Source of the DNA: Nocardioides immobilis
GTDB lineage: Bacteria; Actinomycetota; Actinomycetes; Propionibacteriales; Nocardioidaceae
Assembly (NCBI RefSeq): GCF_003515065.1
Contig: NZ_QXGH01000035.1
Location: 1-64,000 of the forward strand
Direction of reading: 5' to 3'
Length of the DNA stretch: 64,000 bases
Below the pieces are notes generated by a model. It was given only the letters and a program-made list of their open reading frames with translations, was not told the DNA's origin and did no database searches. Both the position numbers and the translations under genes were made by a program. Shown one piece after another: positions 34,806 to 42,736 of the stretch. Every line of letters starts with the position of its first letter. Within the stretch, counting starts at the first letter, position 1.

Positions 34806-35663
34806 TCAGTCGGAGGTCGTCCTGCCGAGAGCCGCGGCCCGACCGAACACGTTGTCGAGCATCGGCTCGGTGAGTCGGCCCGTGAAGGTGTTCTGCTGGC
34901 TGGGGTGGTAGCAGCCGAGCAGGGTCACGGAGCGCCCCTCGCCCACGAGGGTCGCCTCGACGGCGTGACCGAACCGCGGCTTGGGCCGAGCGACCTGCCA
35001 GCCGAGGGCGGCGTACGACCTCAGTGTCGCGTCCCAGCCGTAGCCGCCGAGCGCGACCACGACCCGGACGTGCTCGGCGAGCAGGTGGAGCTCGGCTTCG
35101 ATCCACGGCGAGCAGGTGTCTCGCTCGGCGGTCGTCGGCTTGTTCTGCGGTGGGGCGCACCGGACAGTCGCGACCATCCGGGTGTCGATGAGCGCGAGGC
35201 CGTCGGTGGCGTCCACGCTGGTGCCCTGCGTGGCCAGGCCGACCCGGTGCAGGGACGCGAACAGCCAGTCACCGCTGCGATCGCCGGTGAACAGCCGGCC
35301 GGTGCGGTTCGCACCGTTCGCGGCCGGGGCGAGGCCGACCACCAGGATCCGGGGTGTTGGAGAGCCGAAGCCTGGGACAGGCCGGCCCCAGTAGGGCTGG
35401 TCGGCGTACGACGCGCGCTTGGTGTGCGCCACGTCCTCGCGCCAGCGGAGCAGCCGCGGACATGCGCGGCAGACACTGATCCGGGCGTCGAGCTCGTCGA
35501 GGCCGACGCGACCGGCGAGGCGACGTACCTGCGCGGGTGTCAGCGCGACTGGCGTCTCCTGGGTCGCCGGGTCACCGGGCCAGCCGGTGCCGGGCGGCAC
35601 CGGTGAGGGAAACAGCTCGCCGGTCGCCGGGTGCGGCAGGAGGTCGTCGCTCACGGTCCCCAT
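34806..35663 (-). CDS. udgB: Uracil-DNA glycosylase, family 5 (iron-sulfur)
   Basis: A 285-residue family-5 uracil-DNA glycosylase that removes deaminated bases from DNA. Four cysteines for a [4Fe-4S] cluster appear in ISVCRACPRLL, TVRCAPPQNK and ERDTCSPW. Motif A is VVGLAPAANGANRTGRLFTGD-like and motif B is GCYHPSQQNTFTGRLT. In motif A the residue that is often His is Asn, a position worth checking. The start is ATG 35663. Confidence 0.88.
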   Translation of the reverse strand: MGTVSDDLLPHPATGELFPSPVPPGTGWPGDPATQETPVALTPAQVRRLAGRVGLDELDARISVCRACPRLLRWREDVAHTKRASYADQPYWGRPVPGFGSPTPRILVVGLAPAANGANRTGRLFTGDRSGDWLFASLHRVGLATQGTSVDATDGLALIDTRMVATVRCAPPQNKPTTAERDTCSPWIEAELHLLAEHVRVVVALGGYGWDATLRSYAALGWQVARPKPRFGHAVEATLVGEGRSVTLLGCYHPSQQNTFTGRLTEPMLDNVFGRAAALGRTTSD

Positions 35664-35758
35664 CCTCCTGGGTTCCGGGGCGGGTCTGGCTGCTCACCTC
35701 GGGGTCAGGACGCCTGTCCGACCGACTCGCGTCGGTGAGGGGCTGCGATCCTGGGTGG

Positions 35759-36184
35759 GTGACATCGACGGAAGCGATGGGGACCACCCGATGGCTCTGG
35801 CCGCTCCTTGCCGACCTCGCGTGCGTGGTCGCGCTTGCTGTCGGTGGGAAGAACACGCACGACGCGAGTGACTCGGGCTGGGTCGTGCTCGTCATCGCGT
35901 GGCCGTTCGCGTTGGCTGCCGTACTGGCACACGTGTGTCTGACCTGGCAGGGGCGGCGGGCACATCGCGTCTGGCCGGAGGGCGCGATCGTCGTCGCCGC
36001 GACCTACGTGCTCGGCATGATCTTGCGAGCAGTCTCGGGCCGCGGCCTCGCTCCCGGCTTCCTCGTCGTGGCTGCGATCTTCCTCGCGTTGACGATGTTG
36101 GGATGGCGCGGCGTGGTTCGCATTGCAAGGGGCCCTGAGGCTCGTTCATCAGATCCGCCGAGTCCCGAGGTCAGCCGTCCGTAG
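35759..36184 (+). CDS. DUF3054 membrane protein
   Basis: A 141-residue protein with about four membrane helices. It resembles DUF3054 in the order WPLLADLACVVALAVGGKNTHDASDSGW, WPFALAAVLAH and GMILRAVSGRG. Function unknown. GTG 35759 is the likely start; ATG 35777 is an alternative. It is followed by the NYN gene 9 bp downstream. Confidence 0.72.
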   Translation: MTSTEAMGTTRWLWPLLADLACVVALAVGGKNTHDASDSGWVVLVIAWPFALAAVLAHVCLTWQGRRAHRVWPEGAIVVAATYVLGMILRAVSGRGLAPGFLVVAAIFLALTMLGWRGVVRIARGPEARSSDPPSPEVSRP

Positions 36185-36193
36185 GCTCACCCC

Positions 36194-36754
36194 ATGGGAG
36201 AGCCGCTGCGCAACACGTACGTCCTGGTCGACGGGGAGAACATCGACGCCACTCTCGGCGCTTCGATCCTGGGACGGCGCCCCCGGCCCGAGGAACGTCC
36301 TCGATGGGAGCGGTTGCTGCAGTTCGCGACGGAGCGTTGGGGTCAGCCGACCAGCGGCCTGTTCTTCCTCGCCGCGAACAACGAGCTACCGATGCCGTTC
36401 GTCCAGGCTCTCCTCGCGATCGGCTACCGACCGATCCCGCTCTCCGGAGGACCCGGAGAGAAGGTCGTCGACATCGCGATCCAGCGCACCCTTGTCGAAC
36501 TGGGTCATCGCGACGCTGACGTCCTCCTGGTCAGCAACGACGGCGACTTCGTCGAGCAGATGCGTGACCTGCTGGACGGTCGGCGCGTAGGAGTGATCGG
36601 GTTCGCGGAGTTCCGCAACCAGACCTTCCTCCAACTGGCCGACCAGGGCCTCGAGTTCTTCGACCTCGAGTACGACGTGAGCGCCTTCAACGAGCGACTG
36701 CCGCGAGTCCGCATCATTCCGATCGAAGAGTTCGACCCCGCCCAGTTCCTGTAA
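36194..36754 (+). CDS. NYN-domain nuclease
   Basis: A 186-residue PIN-like NYN domain protein, a family of metal-dependent RNases. Conserved acidic residues appear in YVLVDGENIDATL (about residue 13), EKVVDIAIQRTL (about 92) and VLLVSNDGDFVEQM (about 114). The length corresponds to one domain with a short tail. It follows the DUF3054 gene closely and could be cotranscribed with it. Confidence 0.85.
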   Translation: MGEPLRNTYVLVDGENIDATLGASILGRRPRPEERPRWERLLQFATERWGQPTSGLFFLAANNELPMPFVQALLAIGYRPIPLSGGPGEKVVDIAIQRTLVELGHRDADVLLVSNDGDFVEQMRDLLDGRRVGVIGFAEFRNQTFLQLADQGLEFFDLEYDVSAFNERLPRVRIIPIEEFDPAQFL

Positions 36755-36770
36755 CCGGTGTCGGTCGGAA

Positions 36771-38096
36771 TCAGCAGCGGACGACGGTCTCGGCAACGCA
36801 GCGGTCGTGGTTCCGCCGCCCGTTGGCGTAGTCGGTGCCGGGCCCTCCGATGAGGATGTCCGGCATGTACTCGCCCACCAGCGTGTCGTCGCCCGGACCG
36901 CCACGGGCGACTGCCTCGGCGTCGTCGCCCAGGTAGCCGCACTCGACATCGGCGGGGGCGATCGCCTCCAGGATGTCGTCGCCCGGTCCGCCGGCGACCA
37001 CTCCCCGGCAGCCGATCCACAGCACATGCTCCGGCGCCGCCGTACCGGCCACGTCGAGCCGCCAGGCTGACAGCCGGTACCGCTCGAACTCGCCGATCCG
37101 GGCGCGGACCGCCTCGTCTGCGGGCCGGAACAGCAGGCTCCCGCCGACCAGGTCGAGATCGACGCGTCGCGCTTGGTCGCCGGCGCCGGCGTTGAGGATG
37201 AACGAGTCGGTCCCTGCGCCGCCGTCGTACGTCGCGTGGTCGACGAGCCGCTTGGTGTGGAGATGGAAGGCGATCCGGTCGTCGCCTCCGCCGAGGTCGA
37301 CCGAGGTGAGCGGCACCACCGAGAAGACCTTCTCCGGACCGTCGCCGCCGACGAACGACGGTGCCACCCAGCCACCCCAGGGTGTGAGTTCGAAGCTCTC
37401 CATGCCGCTCCAGGTCAGGACCGGCTCTCCGGCGTACGTCGCCTGCCCGGCGGCGTTGTCGATGGCCCAGGCGCGGCGCATCGTGCTTCGTCCGAACTCG
37501 ATCTCGTCGGATCCCGAGCCGCCCTGGATCGGGAGCGCCGGATCACCCGGGCCTTCCAGCCCCACCTCGTCGTCGCCAGAGCCGAGGTCGATCGCGTCAT
37601 GGTCGCGGTCGCCGGGTACGCCGCCGGTCACCACCCAGTCGTCACCGCCAGCGGTGGTCACGGTGTCGGAGCCCTGGCCACGCGGCGACAGCTCAGAGTC
37701 CGCTGCAAAGACCCGGTCCGGCCCGGGACCACCCAGGTAGGTGTCGTCCCCGGTGCCGAGGTCAACGCGTGCCGAACCAGCGCCACTTGCCGAGGTGTCG
37801 ATGACATCGTCACCCGCGTCCGCGTACACGTCCGCGTCTTCCTTCCGCGTCCCGCCGGTCACGCAGATGAGGTCGTCGCCATCCCCGGCGTCCGTCACGA
37901 AAGCGCCGTTGGTGACGATGACGTCCGGACCGTCGGTCCCGTCGATGTCCGCTCCGGGCGTACCAACGATGGTGGCCTCATGTCCGTGGCAGAACTCCGC
38001 ACCGACTGCGACCACCTCAGCGCTGCCGCTCAGGCCGACTCCGGCGACGGCGAGTGCGACCGCTGACAGGCAGAACGCTTGGCGAGAGCGACGCAT
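36771..38096 (-). CDS. Secreted protein with hemolysin-type calcium-binding repeats
   Basis: A 441-residue exported protein. The signal peptide is about residues 1-30. Repeated RTX-like nonapeptides of the GGxGxDxUx type follow in two groups (for example GDGDDLICV, GTGDDTYLG, GGPGDDTLV), binding calcium in a beta-roll. No type I secretion genes adjoin, so export is probably by Sec. A non-repetitive central section (about 210-320) is of unknown role. The ATG at 38096 gives a good signal. Confidence 0.8.
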   Translation of the reverse strand: MRRSRQAFCLSAVALAVAGVGLSGSAEVVAVGAEFCHGHEATIVGTPGADIDGTDGPDVIVTNGAFVTDAGDGDDLICVTGGTRKEDADVYADAGDDVIDTSASGAGSARVDLGTGDDTYLGGPGPDRVFAADSELSPRGQGSDTVTTAGGDDWVVTGGVPGDRDHDAIDLGSGDDEVGLEGPGDPALPIQGGSGSDEIEFGRSTMRRAWAIDNAAGQATYAGEPVLTWSGMESFELTPWGGWVAPSFVGGDGPEKVFSVVPLTSVDLGGGDDRIAFHLHTKRLVDHATYDGGAGTDSFILNAGAGDQARRVDLDLVGGSLLFRPADEAVRARIGEFERYRLSAWRLDVAGTAAPEHVLWIGCRGVVAGGPGDDILEAIAPADVECGYLGDDAEAVARGGPGDDTLVGEYMPDILIGGPGTDYANGRRNHDRCVAETVVRC

Positions 38097-38198
38097 GCAA
38101 CCCAATCTCTCATCGCGGTCGCGCCGGGATACGAGGTTCACCGATCTGGCATCGACCCCGCCGAGAGTTCCGCGGTCGCTCGCGACGATATGACGCTG

Positions 38199-38641
38199 TT
38201 ATGACGGGCCCGTAGGAAACGCGGCAGGGTCGAAGGTCGCCCCGCCGAAGGTGCGTGCGAGCGCCTTCACGATTGAACGGAACTCCGCGTCGGTGAGGTC
38301 GGACTTCATTCGATTGATGAGGTCGGCAACCAGCAAGACGTTGGACTCGTCACCGGATGTCACGTGCTCCCAGGTTGGGTAGCGGCGACCACCGCGTTGG
38401 TCGTCGAGGGGAACTCCCGTGTAGCGGCAGCGGAACCACCGATCGCCGGATCCCACTGGCGCCTCATCGCCGCCAGACGTGCTTCGCGACTGACGGCTCT
38501 CCCACGTCCCAGAGCGTCCTTACGGGTCTCGACACGTTGGAGCAGGCGACGGCATGCGTCGCATGCATACGACCTTGGAACCGAAGGCCTGCCACAGGCT
38601 TTGCACACGGGCGAAGCAGCCCAGTACGACGTCGCGCTCAT
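38199..38641 (-). pseudogene. Frameshifted zinc-ribbon protein gene
   Basis: Two frames together give one sensible protein. The first, from ATG 38641, reads through a four-cysteine ribbon (VCKACGRP and YACDACRR) to RRQWDPA. The second begins around GDRWFRCRYTG and ends ALARTFGGATFDP. One base appears to be missing near 38440. The joined 147-residue product looks like a single family with a C-terminal EHVTSGDESNVLLV block. Either a real frameshift or a sequencing error; the family is unnamed to me. Confidence 0.6.
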
Positions 38642-38753
38642 TCTCGTCACGGTAGCTGGGTCTGGGTCCCGTGCCGCTGCGCTTGGCGGATCCTGAGTAA
38701 TCGACGCACGCCCTCGTAGCGTCGGAATACTCTCCCACCAGGGCAGGCCACGG

Positions 38754-39554
38754 ATGGAGGTGTCCTGGTCGGACAGCCCGCTCGCCCCGATGGCGACGAT
38801 CAACGGCCGCCTCAGCTCGTGGGCCCGGTGGCTGGTCGCCGAAGGCCTCGTACGGCTCAAGGGGCTCGCGATCATCGTCTTGGTCGCGACCTTCGCAGCT
38901 TGGCTCATCTCGTGGCTGCCGTACTGGCTGATCGCTTGGATGGCCATCGTTGATGGGGACTTGGTGTCCCGTGAGGACTACGAAGGTCTGTGGGAGCCGG
39001 GTGCCCCCTCTGGAGGTACTGGCTGCCGGCCCTCATCGCCCTCCCCGTCATGGTCGCGGCCCTGAACTCCATCTTGCGCCGCTGCGAACCGCGCTTGGCC
39101 TCCGCGGAGCGGACCGCGTCGGAGGCAGCGTTAGAACGGGAGAGGGCCGAACGCAGAAAGGACGACCGTGCCGTCCTGGACACGATGGTCAGCACTCAAA
39201 ACGGCGCAGCAGCGGAGCACGTGACTGCCATTCACACCGCGGCGACGGGGGCTGCGCACGCACCCCGGCACCTGAGCTTCTACCTTGTCGCCATCGCAAT
39301 CACCGCTGCCTTCGTCCCGGCGTTCGCCCTCGACTACTGCATCTATCCCTGGGATGCCTCTGTAGACAGCATCGGCGAGCGGGTAGCGGTCACGCTTCTC
39401 TTGGGCATCGTTGTCGTCTTCGCCGTCTTTTCTCGGCGTGAAACTGGCGTTGCTGTGTGTCAAGGGCATCCGATGGTGGCGGTACGCCGCAGCCCACCAT
39501 CTCGTCGGCGCCACGCTCGAACTAGGCGGTGCAGCGGACGAACCGCGCGCTTGA
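38754..39554 (+). pseudogene. Multi-TM coiled-coil protein with two frameshifts
   Basis: Three segments in two frames form one coherent membrane protein. The first has a strong TM segment (LKGLAIIVLVATFAAWLISW). The second, in another frame from about 39006, has a TM helix, a charged coiled coil (LERERAERRKDDRAV) and two more TM helices. The third returns to the first frame near 39430 and ends at 39554, seven bases before the convergent gene. The switches fall at a run of five C (one short) and a run of four T (one long). The shifts compensate, which fits decay or base-calling errors. Confidence 0.55.
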
Positions 39555-39560
39555 ACCGTT

Positions 39561-40274
39561 TTACGTCTGGCCGCCAGTCTCTGGAGGGGTGGACTTCTTG
39601 GTGCTGCTCTTGGAGATGTTGCTGATCGCGTCGTGCAAACCCTTGGCTCCTCCGCCGGTGACCAGGCCAGTGATTGCCATCATCAGGATCTGCTCGCGAG
39701 TTTCGAACTGCGTGCCGAAGTCGACACCCGCCGTGGTGAGGAAATCCGCCTCGAGATAACCGCACAGCGCCATCCCTAGCGCAGCCGTCAGGCCGAAGAC
39801 GACCGCAGCGCGATTAGCGCGAAGTTGGTCTATTTCGGCTTGCGCGTTGGCGGCTTCCTTGGCGGTGGTTGCCGTGGTGGCCGCCGCGACCTTCTGGTCG
39901 CGTTTGATCTCCACTTTGGCCTTTCCGAAACCAGGCACCCATTCGAAATGTGGCAACAGAACTTCCACCAGCCGTTCGGCTGATTGGGCTGCGACATACA
40001 GCAGTGCGAACGCACCGGCGCCCTCGATTGGGGTGTACGTGGGTCCGCCCTTGGTGCCGAACGCCTCGACCGCTACCCAAAGCCCTATCGCGAACGCCGC
40101 CGCGCCGGCGAGAGTTGCTGCGAACTGGGGTGACGAGTTCTTCTTCTGGTCGGTCGATGCCGCGGCAGGGGCCGGACTGGCAGTCTGCGGAGCGGGACTG
40201 ACGTTGCGATTTCGCCCGTCGCCAACGTTCGTCACAATCAGGGGAGCCGAGGTGCGATGCATGAACAGGGCCAT
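39561..40274 (-). CDS. Four-TM protein with coiled coil, unknown family
   Basis: A 237-residue membrane protein. The N-terminal 50 residues are a low-complexity Ala/Pro tail. Helices follow at about 53-74 and 88-106, then a charged coiled coil (about 118-150, Lys/Ala/Gln rich), then helices at 158-178 and 193-212. There is no signal peptide. It is divergent from the CHAT gene and could be a membrane effector or adaptor of it. ATG 40274 has GGAAGG upstream on the coding strand. Confidence 0.6.
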   Translation of the reverse strand: MALFMHRTSAPLIVTNVGDGRNRNVSPAPQTASPAPAAASTDQKKNSSPQFAATLAGAAAFAIGLWVAVEAFGTKGGPTYTPIEGAGAFALLYVAAQSAERLVEVLLPHFEWVPGFGKAKVEIKRDQKVAAATTATTAKEAANAQAEIDQLRANRAAVVFGLTAALGMALCGYLEADFLTTAGVDFGTQFETREQILMMAITGLVTGGGAKGLHDAISNISKSSTKKSTPPETGGQT

Positions 40275-40504
40275 AAGAGGACCTTCCAAGACCGAGTGGG
40301 GATTCCCACCGTATCGACCCTGATTGGGGCCGTCTCGAGTTCAGCGAAAGCAGACTGGATTCCGTTGCAAAAGGGCACCGACCGGTCTGCCAGAAAGCAG
40401 AACGGAAGGGGGCGTGATGTCCTAACGTTGCTCCACCGAATGCCGCAGGATAGCGGCGGCCTTTTGCGGCTCGGCCGACATGAGGCGGGTCCGGAGGTGG
40501 TGTC

Positions 40505-42736
40505 GTGCTCGGGGACGAGACAATCGCGTTGGACGACGGCCGAGTCCGCGTCCGACAAACCAGCGGACTGAGCGTGACCGTCGAGCAACCAAGCAGGACG
40601 GTGTCGGTCGGTCGCCGCCGGGTCCATTTCAAGTACGCCCTCGAGGTTTCGGCTCAAGACATGGGCGGGCGGCTGACGATCACAACATCGTCTGCGGGCA
40701 AACGGCTTCTGACTGTGCTGGTCGCAGTCGGTGGCCGCTACCACCTCGTGCCCGAGTCGCGGCGTCGGGGGAGGGAGCGGACCTTCACGCTCGAGATCTC
40801 CGCGGCTGGGACGGAGCAGGTGGTCGTCATCGAGCACACGGCCGGGCTGGTCTTCGAGGATCTGCCCGGCCCCCTGCCCGAGCTGGAGGACTTCTGGCGG
40901 CGCGAGACAGTCCTGCCGCGGCAGTTCGACAGGACCCGCCGGGCACGAGCGGAGCCACCGCCCATGGATGGGCCGATCGTCGCTGGGGGAGGCGGACCGC
41001 TCCCGGAGGAGATCGTCCGGGAGTCCTTCATCAGGGCCGACGAGATGGCGGAGGCCATCCCGGATCCTCCGCCGGAACCCGCGCAGGCGGTGCTCGCCGA
41101 GGTGGGCGCGAACATGCCGAGCGAGGTGCACCTCGACGACACGGTTCCGGTCGAGGTGCTGCTCAGTCGCAAGGAGGTGTCCACCTTCGCCGGCACGTCC
41201 CACGACGAGCAGGTGATCGTGATGGACCCGGACAAGCCGCTGGACCTCGTCCTCCTGCGACGGGGGTTCGACCTCGACGCCCGCGAGGTTCCGTTCGAGA
41301 CCGGTCGGCGGAGCCTCCACCTGTCTTCCGAGGATGCGTCAGAGGTCAAGGTCGTCTTCTGGCTGCGGGCCGCCCAGGAGGGGGTGGGGGAAGTCCAGGC
41401 GTCGTCCGGCAGGACAACCCCCTGCCGCTCGCCACGCTCCGCCTCACGGCAACCGTGCTGTCCCCGTCGGACACGCCCCGGGACCGCGCAGCGGCCGAGG
41501 CGGCCGCCAGAGACCGGGCTCCCACCAAGCGATCAGCCACCATGCGGGGATTCAAGTCGTTGGTGAACCCCCAGACCCTGGTCATCGACGAGAACCTGGT
41601 CGGAACCACCTCGCGGCTCTCCTTCGATCTCGCTCTTCCTGATTTCAGGGGCGGGTTCGCCCGCGTCGTGGAGGACAAGAGGGCGCTCCTGCTGAGGCTG
41701 TTCCGCGCGCTCGACGACGCCTGGCGCGAGATTCGGAACATGCCGGACCCGGTGGCGCGCGAGAGGGCGTTCCAGGAGAGCCTCCGGACGCTGGGCTCGC
41801 AGCTCGCACGGGACGTGCTGCCGCGGGAGCTCCTCGACCACCTTCGCGACCACCTCGAGGACCTCGACGAGCTTGCCGTGATCACCAGCGGTGAGACCGA
41901 CATCCCGTGGGAGCTGGTCCATGTTTGGGGGCCGGACGCTGGTGAGGATCCCGACGGGCGCGGTTTCCTCGGCCGGGTGGGTCTTGTCCGCTGGGTCTAC
42001 AACACCGGACACCCTACGGAGCTGTTGATCCGGCCTGGCCGCGGCCACTACCTCATCCCCGAGTACGTCGACCCGGTCCTCGAGCTGCAGCAGTCACACC
42101 TGGAGCCGACGTACCTCCAGCCTTTCGGTGCCACCGCCATCGACCCGCCCGACGCCGCCGGCATCGCCAAGCTCATCACCAGCGGGAACGTCGACCTGCT
42201 CCACTTCGCCGGCCACGGCGTTAGCAACGACATCGACGTGCCGCCGGTCAGGGAGATGGCTCTCGCGGACTACCGCGACGGCGCGGCGTCGGTGCCGGGC
42301 GCCGACCGGTCGCGCATCGCTTTCAGCGTCGAGGACCTCCGCCGAGCCCTCCCCGACACCGCCTCGGACCCCGGCCCGCTGGTCTTCCTGAACGCCTGCG
42401 GGATCGGCCAGGCGCCGTCGACCCGCGCGGAGATGGGCGGTTTCGCCGAGACCTTCCTGCGCGGTGGAGCGGGCGCCTTCGTGGGCTGCCTGTGGTCGGT
42501 CGGAGACCAGCCCGCCCGTGAGTTCGTGGCGGCGTTCTACGACGCGCTCGACACCGGCCACACCATCGGACAGGCCACCCTCGCCGGCCGACGGGCCGCC
42601 CGCGAAGCGGGGGACCTGTCGTGGCTCGCATACACCGTCTACGCCCATCCCGACGCGCGCCTCGCCGACCGCCCGGTCCCACCCCCGACCCCGGAACCCG
42701 ACCCCGGAACCCGACCCCACTACGAAAGGCATTGCA
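40505..42736 (+). pseudogene. CHAT-domain protease-like gene, frameshifted near 41399
   Basis: GTG 40505 follows GGAGG at 40493-40497. The first frame encodes about 300 residues: a beta-rich N-domain, a proline-rich linker, and a segment (MPSEVHLDDTVPVEVLLSR) typical of regions preceding CHAT domains. Near 41399 one base is missing. The next frame carries the CHAT peptidase domain, with catalytic His at 42214 (LLHFAGHG) and Cys at 42397 (LNACGIG). This frame meets no stop before the next gene and stays open to 43683. The end is uncertain because of the 13-bp repeat at 42687. Confidence 0.7.
42687..42718 (+). repeat. 13-bp tandem repeat controlling the CHAT/hydrolase-caspase junction
   Basis: GACCCCGGAACCC occurs twice in tandem (42687-42699 and 42700-42712) followed by a partial third copy (GACCCC). 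Because 13 is not a multiple of three, copy number sets the frame between the CHAT domain and the following gene. One copy gives an in-frame fusion. Two (observed) put CHAT out of frame. Three would end CHAT at TGA 42738-42740 overlapping the next ATG. Confidence 0.8.

Noticed and set aside
39561..40274. Bacterial gasdermin
   Set aside because: The protein has four clear TM helices and a coiled coil, not the soluble beta-rich fold with a short C-terminal inhibitory tail.
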